Positions 1-7,417 of a stretch of DNA of 64,000 bases are shown piece after piece. A model generated the notes under the pieces. The model saw nothing but the letters and a program-made list of their open reading frames with translations, made no database searches and was not told the origin of the DNA. Source of the stretch: Haloechinothrix halophila YIM 93223 (GTDB lineage: Bacteria > Actinomycetota > Actinomycetes > Mycobacteriales > Pseudonocardiaceae). Both the position numbers and the translations under genes were made by a program. The stretch spans positions 5,359,502 through 5,423,501 of the forward strand of contig NZ_KI632509.1 of the NCBI RefSeq assembly GCF_000504245.1. Reading direction: 5' to 3'. How positions within the stretch are numbered: the first letter of the stretch is position 1; each line of letters begins with the position of its first letter.

Positions 1-346
1 GTACCGGGTGCAGGGCCGGGGCGAGGCGGGCCAGGAACTGCTCGCCGACGCGCTCGCGCTGCAAGAGGCCGGTGCGTTCGCCGTCGTCATGGAGATGGTG
101 CCCGCCGAGGTCGCGAAGCAGATCACGCATGAACTGACGATTCCGACCGTGGGCATCGGGGCCGGTCCAGACTGCGACGCGCAGGTGCTGGTCTGGCAGG
201 ACATGGCCGGGCTGCGGCGCGGCAAGTCACCGCGGTTCGTCAAGCGCTACGCCGACATGGCTGGCGTGCTGTCCGAGGCGGCGGCGACGTTCGCGGCCGA
301 GGTTCAAGCCGGGGAATTCCCAGGACCGGAGCACGCCTTCCACTAA
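1..346 (+). CDS. panB: 3-methyl-2-oxobutanoate hydroxymethyltransferase, C-terminal part
   Basis: The frame is open from the first base of the window and ends at TAA 344-346, so only about the last 115 residues of a roughly 280-residue enzyme are present. PanB transfers a hydroxymethyl group from 5,10-methylene-tetrahydrofolate to 3-methyl-2-oxobutanoate, the first committed step of pantothenate and CoA synthesis, in the cytoplasm. The fragment has the family's VMEMVP stretch, which carries the catalytic Glu, then TVGIGAG and the QVLVWQDM region before a family-typical C-terminus. It converges with the minus-strand gene that ends at 376. The product call rests on strong recognition of the C-terminal half; the start lies outside the window. 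Confidence 0.93.
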   Translation, partial: YRVQGRGEAGQELLADALALQEAGAFAVVMEMVPAEVAKQITHELTIPTVGIGAGPDCDAQVLVWQDMAGLRRGKSPRFVKRYADMAGVLSEAAATFAAEVQAGEFPGPEHAFH

Positions 347-358
347 AGCGGCAGGCGC

Positions 359-391
359 GGTGAGACTCGCCGCGGCTACGGTGAGACTCGC
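359..391. repeat. Short direct repeat between convergent genes
   Basis: The 12-mer GGTGAGACTCGC occurs at 359-370 and again at 380-391, a 21-base period. The second copy falls in the last codons of the minus-strand gene that ends at 376, so its C-terminal residues (Arg-Val-Ser-Pro) are encoded by repeat sequence. It looks like a small local duplication; I see no stem-loop here strong enough to call a terminator. Confidence 0.5.
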
Positions 392-1170
392 GGGGCGGCG
401 ATGGCGGCGGCCAGTTCGCGGTTGGCGTCCACAAGGGACGGTCCGTACCAGGTGAGATAGCGGCCGGAGACCAGCACGTACGGCACGCCAGGGAAGGCAT
501 CGGGGCCGTCGGCCTCGGTGAACTCCCACGGCTCGTCCGGCAGCACCAGCAGCTCGGCCTCGCCCCCGTCGAACCGCGCGGCGATCTCATCGCGCTTCGG
601 CCTCGGGTACCGCTCGGCGTGGTCGGCATAGACGTTGGCCACGCCCAGCCGGTGCAGCACGTCGCCGCCGAAGGTGTCGCGGCCGATCACCACCCACGGT
701 TTACGCCACACCGGAACCACGGCATGTACCCGCGGGGGCAGCGTCTCCGACCAGGCGTGTTCGGCATCGACCAGCCATTGCGGCTCATCAACGCCGAACG
801 CCTGGGTGAGCAGCCTCCGCAGCGAGCCGAGCGCGTCGGGCACGGTCGCGGGCGCGGCCATCACCCACACCGGGATGCCGTCGGCGCGCATTCGCTCGAC
901 GTCTTCCTTGCGGTTCTCCTCGGAGTTAGCCAGCACCAGATCGGGCCGTAGCGCGAGGACTTCGTCGACTTTCGGGTACTTCGAGCCACCAACCCGGGTC
1001 ACGTCGAGGTCAACCGGATGGGTGCAGTAGTCGGTGGCACCCACGATGGTGCCGTCAAGACTGACCTCGACCGCCTCGGTCAGGCACGGCACCAGCGACA
1101 CCACCCGCTCGGGTGTCCCTCGTAGCGGCACCTCTTCGCCAAGATCGTCGATCAAGTGCATCCTGGTCAC
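376..1170 (-). CDS. BtuF-like periplasmic-binding-fold protein lacking a signal peptide
   Basis: 264 residues from a GTG at 1170, which overlaps the stop of the upstream RNB ribonuclease as GTGA; that overlap favours GTG over the ATG at 1161. The protein has the helical-backbone metal/cobalamin receptor fold seen in BtuF-type proteins: RVVSLVPCLTEAV near residues 22-34, a TDYCTHP segment, and KVDEVLALRPDLVLA, which carries the usual 'think of the ligand in terms of where it is bound' half-domain pattern. It has no signal peptide, lipobox or neighbouring ABC permease/ATPase, so it is probably cytoplasmic and not a classical importer subunit. Ligand unknown; cobalamin or heme-like binding is inference from the family only. 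Confidence 0.75.
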   Translation of the reverse strand: MTRMHLIDDLGEEVPLRGTPERVVSLVPCLTEAVEVSLDGTIVGATDYCTHPVDLDVTRVGGSKYPKVDEVLALRPDLVLANSEENRKEDVERMRADGIPVWVMAAPATVPDALGSLRRLLTQAFGVDEPQWLVDAEHAWSETLPPRVHAVVPVWRKPWVVIGRDTFGGDVLHRLGVANVYADHAERYPRPKRDEIAARFDGGEAELLVLPDEPWEFTEADGPDAFPGVPYVLVSGRYLTWYGPSLVDANRELAAAIAAPRVSP

Positions 1171-2597
1171 GGTACCGGCTCCAGGGTGACCGTCCGCGCG
1201 GTCGTGTCGACCGCCGTGAGCCGGACGGTGACGCGCTGCCCCTCGGCGAGGTCGGTGCCGTCGCAGCTGGCCAAGACTGGCGGGTCGGAAATCAGCACCT
1301 CAACCTGCTCGCCGCCGCCGCGCAGCACCACGGCGTCGAACGTCTCACCGACCCGGTCCGCGAGCACCCACGACTCGACCTGGTCGAGGCAGGCGCGCTC
1401 CACCTTGGCGGCGAGCGCGTCGGACGTGCCCATCGCCGACGGCAGTTCAGCCAGCCCGGCGCGGGTCCACTCCGGAACCTCCGTGCCAGCGCAAACGGCG
1501 AGGCACACCTCGGTGGCATAGCGGTCGACCAACCGCCTGATCGGTGCCGTGACGTGCGTGTACGGGCCACCGATCCCAGCGTGCGATGACGCGCTGGGTG
1601 GCGCACCGTCGAACGTGGTGTAGCCCGCGCCACGCAGCAGTCGGGTGCTGTCGGCGTAGAAGGCCAGCGACTCGGGCCGCGCCGGATCGAGGCCGCTGAG
1701 GACATCGGCGACACCGGTGCCGTGCGGCCAGTCGATGCCCAGCGCCTGTGCGGACTCCCGTAACCAGCAGTGCGCGTCCTCGTCCGCCTCGACGACAGTG
1801 CGCAGGATGCCCACCCCTGCCTCCAGCATCAGCTCCGCCGCACACATGCCGGTGAGCAGCGAAATCTCGGCGTTGAACGCGTCGATTTCGGTGCGCAGCC
1901 GCAGCGCGAGCCGCCAGCCGCCGTTGCCGTCGGAAGTCACCTCCTGTTCGGGCAGTTGCAGCTCGATCGCGCCGCGCTGAGCGGCGAGCCGTCGCCGGAG
2001 CGTGCCGAACTCCGGCAGCGTGGCCAGCGAAGGGTGCACCTCACCGCGCGCGACGTCGTTGACGACGCCCTGATAGTCGAACCGGCCAACGGAGCGCACG
2101 ATCGCTCTGCGGACGTCGATGTCGACTGGGTTGCCCTCGTCGTCGGTGTCGATGGTCCACAGCACGGCCGGGCGGACCTCGCCAGGCAGCAGGCTCGCGG
2201 CTCGCTCGGAGAGCACCGGCGGATGCAACGGCACGGTGCCGTCCGGGAGGTAGAGCGTCTGGCCCCTGGCGGTGGCTTCCCGGTCAACGGCGCCGGACGG
2301 CGTGACGAACGCGCCGAGGTCAGCGATGGCATACCGAACCCGGTAGCCGTGGGACAGCCGCTCGACGCGCATCGCCTGGTCGAGATCGCGCGCGCCGGGT
2401 GGATCGATGGTGACAACGGGAATGTCGGTGGCGTCGTAGCGGTCGCCACTCAACTCGCGGGCGCGTACCACGGCGTCCTCCGCTTCCGCGAGGGTATCGG
2501 GAGCGAAGCCGTCTGGCAGATCGAACTCGGCGCGGACGGCGGCGAAGTCCCATCGCCGCCCTGACGTCCGCGCCGGGGGTAGCGGGTCGCTACTCAT
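1167..2597 (-). CDS. RNB-domain (RNase II/R family) exoribonuclease
   Basis: About 476 residues from ATG 2597, which overlaps the end of the small upstream gene by 8 bases. The RNB catalytic signature is present: a DPPGARDLDQAM segment near residues 70-80 carries the Asp cluster that binds Mg2+ in 3'-5' exoribonucleases, and SHAGIGGPYTHVTAPIRR matches the conserved C-terminal part of the domain. It is much shorter than RNase R or RNase II, with no cold-shock domains N-terminal to the RNB domain; only about 60 residues that could form a small S1-like beta domain follow it. Such short RNB proteins are common in actinobacteria. The frame stays open upstream to 2930, but that stretch lies over the preceding gene and reads as non-coding. 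Confidence 0.88.
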   Translation of the reverse strand: MSSDPLPPARTSGRRWDFAAVRAEFDLPDGFAPDTLAEAEDAVVRARELSGDRYDATDIPVVTIDPPGARDLDQAMRVERLSHGYRVRYAIADLGAFVTPSGAVDREATARGQTLYLPDGTVPLHPPVLSERAASLLPGEVRPAVLWTIDTDDEGNPVDIDVRRAIVRSVGRFDYQGVVNDVARGEVHPSLATLPEFGTLRRRLAAQRGAIELQLPEQEVTSDGNGGWRLALRLRTEIDAFNAEISLLTGMCAAELMLEAGVGILRTVVEADEDAHCWLRESAQALGIDWPHGTGVADVLSGLDPARPESLAFYADSTRLLRGAGYTTFDGAPPSASSHAGIGGPYTHVTAPIRRLVDRYATEVCLAVCAGTEVPEWTRAGLAELPSAMGTSDALAAKVERACLDQVESWVLADRVGETFDAVVLRGGGEQVEVLISDPPVLASCDGTDLAEGQRVTVRLTAVDTTARTVTLEPVP

Positions 2598-2814
2598 CCG
2601 AATCCCGATTGCCCCATTCCCGGTCGGCTCGGTCGGCCTCCTCGGTGCGTTGCCTGGCGATTTCGAGGGCGCGCCGCGCGGTCGCCTCGTCGGGATAAGG
2701 CCCGAGCCGGTCAATCGCCCGGGACACCTCGAGGTGCTCGACCTCACCGGTCTTGGTGTTGTAATACCAACCTTTGTCCGGGTTCGGGTCCTTCTTCTTG
2801 CGCCACAGTGCCAT
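2590..2814 (-). CDS. Small conserved SPOR-like hypothetical protein
   Basis: 74 residues from ATG 2814 (M-A-L-W-R-K-K-K). The sequence has a W-Y-Y-N region followed by an acidic linker and a segment around YPDEATARRALEIAR, the pattern of small actinobacterial proteins often given vague 'SPOR domain' or (wrongly) 'methionine aminopeptidase' labels. The C-terminus is charged (EADRADREWGNRDSDE). Its stop at 2590 overlaps the RNB gene start by 8 bases, so the two are probably translated from one message. Function unknown. An upstream in-frame ATG at 2865 would add 17 residues but lacks coding character. Confidence 0.7.
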   Translation of the reverse strand: MALWRKKKDPNPDKGWYYNTKTGEVEHLEVSRAIDRLGPYPDEATARRALEIARQRTEEADRADREWGNRDSDE

Positions 2815-2874
2815 ACCCCCAGTCTGGCCCAAGAATGGCTGGGAGCACATATGCCAGCGCGGCACACCGCCCAG

Positions 2875-3723
2875 TTAGCCGCCGTACCGGTAGGGGCGCT
2901 CGATCGGGTCACCGGTCGGCCCGAAGTCACCGCCTACGGGCTCCGCGCCACTCGCCGGAGCCGTGCCGGTTGCCGGGCTGGGCCAGTCCATCGCGGCGTC
3001 TTCCACCGGATCGGGCATCGGCGTGCCGCGTGCGGGAGTCTCCGGCTCCGCCAGTGAGGCGGGCGGTGGAGACTGCGGGCGCTGCTGCGCGGGAACGGCG
3101 TGGCCACCGGGCTGCTCGGCACCAGGCACCGGCTGCCACACGGGTTGCGGACCGATGTTCATCGGGGCCGCGCGTTGCGGCGCTGGCTGCTGCGGCTGTT
3201 CCTGCGGTGCGGGTGCCGGTTCGGCGGGAGCCTGCTGCTGCCGCCGCACGCTCCTCTCGGAGACCACCGGGTCGAGGCACGTCACCAGCACCGTGGTCTC
3301 CTCTGGCTCGTCAACCCTACGGCCGCTGCGTTCTCGGTAGACGAGCTCACCGTCATCGTCCATCTCGACGGTGTATCCCGCTTCGGCGAGCTGTTCCTCA
3401 TCCAGGTCGGTGAGCTTCTCCTCGCGGGAGGGCAGCACGCGGTACTTCGGCCATGACAAGTCCCGGTGCATGTGGTGGAACTGCTCGAGCACACTGGCGA
3501 TCTGCCGCTGCCACGGCAACGGCATGTCCTCTGCGATGGAGCGGGGCAGCACGACGTACTCGGCGGTGACGCCGGGGCCGCCCCTGGCAAGCTGGTCGGC
3601 CAGCGGCGTGCTCGACGCGGGCGGCCCGGCATGCCGGGGCAACGGCGCGGCCGCGAACGAGCTGCGCGGGTCCTGCTCCTGTTCCTCGGGCGCTTGCTTG
3701 CCCCTCTTGCCAAGGCGTTTCAC
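2875..3723 (-). CDS. Conserved T4SS-operon protein with Pro/Gln-rich tail, unknown function
   Basis: 282 residues. The N-terminal third is basic, then comes a globular-looking region (about residues 50-160) with WQRQIASVLEQFHHMH and an acidic stretch EMDDDGELVYRER. From about residue 165 the protein is low-complexity, rich in Pro, Gln and Ala, and probably disordered and cytoplasmic. No signal peptide or membrane segment is visible. It is the last gene of the tight minus-strand operon 11211-2875, 15 bases after the NlpC/P60 gene, so it is likely part of the same machine, for example as an accessory or substrate-handling factor (inference). I do not recognise a named family. Confidence 0.7.
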   Translation of the reverse strand: MKRLGKRGKQAPEEQEQDPRSSFAAAPLPRHAGPPASSTPLADQLARGGPGVTAEYVVLPRSIAEDMPLPWQRQIASVLEQFHHMHRDLSWPKYRVLPSREEKLTDLDEEQLAEAGYTVEMDDDGELVYRERSGRRVDEPEETTVLVTCLDPVVSERSVRRQQQAPAEPAPAPQEQPQQPAPQRAAPMNIGPQPVWQPVPGAEQPGGHAVPAQQRPQSPPPASLAEPETPARGTPMPDPVEDAAMDWPSPATGTAPASGAEPVGGDFGPTGDPIERPYRYGG

Positions 3724-3738
3724 GGCACCGCTCCTTCC

Positions 3739-4737
3739 TCACACCCCTGGCCGGACGGCTACCGGCAGCATCTCGGGCTCGCCGAACGTGACGTCCCTGG
3801 TGTGCACCGGCACGCCGGACTGCTGCGCTTCGACGATCTGGCCGTCGCCGATGTACATCGCCACGTGGTGGATCGTGCTCGGGTCAGACTCGTCATAGGC
3901 CCAGAACAGCAGGTCTCCCGGTTTCGCCTTCTCCACGGGCAGCTTCGCTCCCGCGTGGTACTGGTCGCGAGACACCCGCGGCATGATGATCCCAGCGGAC
4001 TCGAACGCTCGCATCAGCAAACCGGAGCAGTCGTAGGCGTCCGGCCCTTCCGCGCCCCACACGTACGGTTTGCCGCGCTCACCCATGGCGAACTCGATCG
4101 CCTTGGCGGCCGCCTTGCTCGGCGGCAGCGCGAGCCCGACACCCTCACCACAACCCGCCGCGTCGGCGACATCGCCGATGTTCTCGACGAGGTGGACGGC
4201 CATGGCTTCCCACCGGTGGTAGCGATCGGGAAAGGCCGAGCGCTCGACCGCCTGCGCGGCATCGCCTGGCCGCATCGCCTGCCAGTTCGGGATCTGCTCA
4301 AGGACGTCGTAGAACTTGTTGACCTGGTACGGCGGGTCCGTCACCTCCGAGACCGTGCCCCAGCCCATCGACGGACGCATCTGGAAAATGCCGAGCGAAT
4401 CGCGGTCGCCGTAGTACAGGTTGCGCAACCCGGACTCGGTCATGCCAGCCTGGATCGCGACCTGCCACGCGCGGGGCGGCAGCTTGCGCTTCTTGCCGAT
4501 GGACACGATCAGCCCAGCCGTATCGAGCTGGTCCCGGGTCAGGTTGGCGGCGTCGGTCGCGCCGACTCGGGGAGCACCAGGTTGGCTTGGCCCGATCATC
4601 GCCTCGCAGCTGACGCGATCGACGTCCATCAGCTGCGCGCGCTCGCCCGCGTTGATCACATTGACCACGGTCGTCGCGGCGACGACAAGGCCGAACACGC
4701 TGGCCAGGGCAAAGCTCACCACGATGCCAAGCCGCAT
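3739..4737 (-). CDS. Cell-wall hydrolase with lysozyme-like and NlpC/P60 domains (VirB1-like role)
   Basis: 332 residues with one N-terminal membrane anchor (about residues 5-25). Residues about 75-190 form a lysozyme/transglycosylase-like domain: TESGLRNLYYGDRDSLG followed by FQMRPSMGWGT is a typical actinobacterial pattern with a candidate catalytic Glu. Residues about 210-332 form an NlpC/P60 peptidase: the nucleophile Cys in DAYDCSGLLMRAF and the His in IHHVAMYIGDG. Dual-domain hydrolases of this kind locally open peptidoglycan for conjugative type IV systems in Gram-positive bacteria, replacing VirB1. It lies 3 bases downstream of the VirB8-like gene, which supports that role. Catalysis on both the glycan and peptide parts of the wall is inferred from the domains. 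Confidence 0.85.
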   Translation of the reverse strand: MRLGIVVSFALASVFGLVVAATTVVNVINAGERAQLMDVDRVSCEAMIGPSQPGAPRVGATDAANLTRDQLDTAGLIVSIGKKRKLPPRAWQVAIQAGMTESGLRNLYYGDRDSLGIFQMRPSMGWGTVSEVTDPPYQVNKFYDVLEQIPNWQAMRPGDAAQAVERSAFPDRYHRWEAMAVHLVENIGDVADAAGCGEGVGLALPPSKAAAKAIEFAMGERGKPYVWGAEGPDAYDCSGLLMRAFESAGIIMPRVSRDQYHAGAKLPVEKAKPGDLLFWAYDESDPSTIHHVAMYIGDGQIVEAQQSGVPVHTRDVTFGEPEMLPVAVRPGV

Positions 4738-4740
4738 GAC

Positions 4741-5340
4741 TCAGGCCGCCTTGCCGTAGTTGGAAACGCGCCAACCCGCGTCGGTCTTGACCACCGTGAT
4801 GCTCAGCCTCGGGCCGTCTGTGGGCACCTCAGCGGTGACCGAGGCGGTGTAGGACTCGACGACTTTCGGTTCCCCGGTGACCTTGGTCGCCGGGATGTTG
4901 TCCGGCTCGACGGACTCCATCACGGGTAGGTACTCCTCCGTGGTGAATGGGGCGAGACCGCGCAGCCATTTCTTGTTCGAGATGCCGTCTGGGTGGGTGA
5001 CCCATGCCCGCGCCCACTTGCGGACGACCTGGAGCGCGGCGGGCTCCGGGGCTGCCGAGGTGCGGGTCATCGGCGGTTCGGTCAGCCGGGTCTCGGTGAG
5101 TTCGGTCGGCTGCGTCGTGGGGACGGCGTCCTCGGTATCGGTCTGGGTGGTACGGGACGCCGCACTTGAGATGCTGCCCTGGTCGACGCCGGGCAGGAGC
5201 TTCGGCACCAGGAATCCGATACCGGTCACGATCGCCACGAGGATCATCACCGTCACGATCAGGTGCTTCGGGGAACGCAGCGGCGCGCCCCAGATACGCC
5301 GGTACACCGCAGCGCGGCCTCTGTGGGTACGGATCGGCAT
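4741..5340 (-). CDS. Bitopic membrane protein, VirB8/TcpC-like
   Basis: 199 residues: a short basic cytoplasmic N-terminus, one membrane helix near residues 27-48 (LIVTVMILVAIVTGIGFLV), a Thr/Ser-rich linker, then an extracytoplasmic domain from about residue 95 with WARAWVTHPDGISNKKW and EVPTDGPRLSITVVKTDAGWRV. That layout (one N-terminal helix plus a small NTF2-like outer domain) is the TcpC/VirB8 plan of Gram-positive type IV systems. Sequence identity to named families is not obvious by eye, so the call depends partly on position: 7 bases from the VirB6-like gene and 3 from the wall hydrolase. Confidence 0.65.
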   Translation of the reverse strand: MPIRTHRGRAAVYRRIWGAPLRSPKHLIVTVMILVAIVTGIGFLVPKLLPGVDQGSISSAASRTTQTDTEDAVPTTQPTELTETRLTEPPMTRTSAAPEPAALQVVRKWARAWVTHPDGISNKKWLRGLAPFTTEEYLPVMESVEPDNIPATKVTGEPKVVESYTASVTAEVPTDGPRLSITVVKTDAGWRVSNYGKAA

Positions 5341-5347
5341 GCCCGCG

Positions 5348-7417
5348 TCACCTCACCACGGGGTCGGTGTCACGGATGCCCGCGTCTTGTCGCACCTCGA
5401 GCCCGCGCGACGGCCGGTACAGCACGAACACCGGTTTTCCGTTGATGACCTCAGCCTCCGCGCGCCGGGGACCCGAGGTCTCCGTGCGCCAATGCGGTGC
5501 GGAATCGACGGTCGAGCGGGCGGTGCCGTGGTCCGGAGCGGGTCCTGACATGCGGGACGGCACGACATAGTGGGAGTCGGAACTGTCGCCGTAGCCAGCG
5601 CCGCCGGCGCGCGCCGTGCGCGGGAACGACCCGCTCCGGTGCGTCGTGCCGGCGGACCTGCGTTCGTCCCGCCGCTGGTAGGCGCGATCCGGTGCCGACG
5701 CGCCGCCGATGCCGCCCGCCGGATTGAAGCCGAGATGGGCCGGGTTCGGTGTGCCGGACGCGGGCAGTGTCCGCTGTTGCCCACTGCCCGCACCGATGAC
5801 CTGCGGTGACTGCCGGTCGAGACGTTGCGCCGACGCGGCGATGGTCCGGGCCTCCGGCCGGACCCTGCGGTCGGACATAGTGGCGGTGCCCAGCTGGCCC
5901 GGTCGAGCGTCGGCGTCGCTGTCGCTGTTCGCGACGTTGCGCCAGAACTGGTCCTGCTGGGTGTCCTCCTGTGGCTTGCCGCGGAACCGAGAGAACAGTC
6001 CCGGCGCGGCAGGCAACGCGGCACCCACTGTTCGGGTCGACATGTCGACCATCTGCCAGAGCCTGCGCACCGGCCTACCGACCACGAACATCAGGATGGT
6101 CACCAGCCCAGCCATGGTCATCTGCGTCAGCATCGACAGCGCGCCCGACGCGGCGAAGATGGCGTTGAGCAGCAGGGCATGCACACCAGCGAGTACCGAC
6201 AGCACAATGAGGTTGAACCCGACGGTGCCAGCCACCTTGGCGACCCTGCGCAGGACGTCGTGATGCAGCAGCGCAACGAGGCCGATCAGCGGCGCGGTGA
6301 GCGCGAGCAGCCGGACCAATACCTGAGCGAGTAGCACGGCCGTCTTGGCGAGTAGCTGGAACAACGAGTACACCAGCGCCTGCAGGGTGGCGATGAACCC
6401 AGCGCCGGTGCGACTGCCATCCTCGCCGGTGAAATAGCCAGCCGACGGGCCGAGCTCAGCCGCGATGCGCTTGTACTCGGCCTTCTTCTCGTTGATGACC
6501 TTCTCGTCACCGTCATCGCCGTTGGCCATCTGTTCCCAGGTGAACGCCTGCGCGTCGAGCAGGTCCCTACCGTGCTCCTCGGCCTCGCTGGCGTCGGCGG
6601 AGCCGAACTCACCGCGCAGCCAGTTCTTGTAGACGATCTCGTCGTGCAGATTCGACGGCAGGATGTGGCGCACTACCCTGTCCTCGGACTCATCCACGAA
6701 CCCGGCCTGGATGTTCGTCGTCGTCTGCACGATGGCCCGGTCGATGGTGTCGAAGTAGCGCAGCAGCGCGAACGACGACGCCGCCAGCCACACCGCAGCG
6801 AGTGCGAACAGCGCGCGCTTGCTGACCGAGGGCAGATCACCACGCCAGATGTGGCGGAACATCAGGATCGCCAGCAACAGCGCCGCGAGGCCGAACAGCT
6901 GGGCGTAGATGTTGTTGTAGACCTTCTCGGTGCCGGTCTCGATCGCGTCGTAGATTGGGGTGAACAGCCCACCTTCGAGCACCGTGTAGTGCAGCGCGTT
7001 GGTCGCGCCGGTGATGGTCTTGCCGATGTTGAACAGCTGGTTGCCCGCCCAGGTGTCCAGCGTGGTGTTGGCGTCGGTGACCCCGGACAGGCCGCCACAC
7101 TCCGACTCCGGGGTATAGGTGTGCCACACCATGCCCGCATAGCCATAGTCGCTGTACGGGGTTCCCGCCTCGCCGCGAGCTTCCGCGGCGTCGAGTGCGC
7201 CGACCATGCCAGTGCCCGGCCGTTCCGGGTTGGGGGCCTCACCGCATTTGGCCGCCGACGCCATGGGAGCACCGATAAGCAGTTGGAACCCGATAATGGC
7301 GGCGACGGCCAGCACAACGCGTGATCTCGTCGTACCGGGTCGTCGCAGACGGTGGCGGACGGCCTTGCCTAGACCGACCACCGCGATGATCATCGCGACG
7401 ATGAGCAGCGCGTTCAT
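5348..7417 (-). CDS. Polytopic membrane protein, VirB6/TrbL-like
   Basis: 689 residues. I count about eight hydrophobic segments: near residues 3-20, 36-55, 160-180, 190-210, a long pair at about 345-385, and three at about 400-460. Between the second and third lies a roughly 100-residue extracytoplasmic loop with paired Cys. From about residue 480 the tail is hydrophilic and low in order. A large central membrane protein with a soluble loop is the VirB6 plan, the channel component of type IV secretion. The start at 7417 overlaps the ATPase stop by ATGA, so the two are translationally coupled. A specific family name cannot be assigned by eye. Confidence 0.7.
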   Translation of the reverse strand: MNALLIVAMIIAVVGLGKAVRHRLRRPGTTRSRVVLAVAAIIGFQLLIGAPMASAAKCGEAPNPERPGTGMVGALDAAEARGEAGTPYSDYGYAGMVWHTYTPESECGGLSGVTDANTTLDTWAGNQLFNIGKTITGATNALHYTVLEGGLFTPIYDAIETGTEKVYNNIYAQLFGLAALLLAILMFRHIWRGDLPSVSKRALFALAAVWLAASSFALLRYFDTIDRAIVQTTTNIQAGFVDESEDRVVRHILPSNLHDEIVYKNWLRGEFGSADASEAEEHGRDLLDAQAFTWEQMANGDDGDEKVINEKKAEYKRIAAELGPSAGYFTGEDGSRTGAGFIATLQALVYSLFQLLAKTAVLLAQVLVRLLALTAPLIGLVALLHHDVLRRVAKVAGTVGFNLIVLSVLAGVHALLLNAIFAASGALSMLTQMTMAGLVTILMFVVGRPVRRLWQMVDMSTRTVGAALPAAPGLFSRFRGKPQEDTQQDQFWRNVANSDSDADARPGQLGTATMSDRRVRPEARTIAASAQRLDRQSPQVIGAGSGQQRTLPASGTPNPAHLGFNPAGGIGGASAPDRAYQRRDERRSAGTTHRSGSFPRTARAGGAGYGDSSDSHYVVPSRMSGPAPDHGTARSTVDSAPHWRTETSGPRRAEAEVINGKPVFVLYRPSRGLEVRQDAGIRDTDPVVR

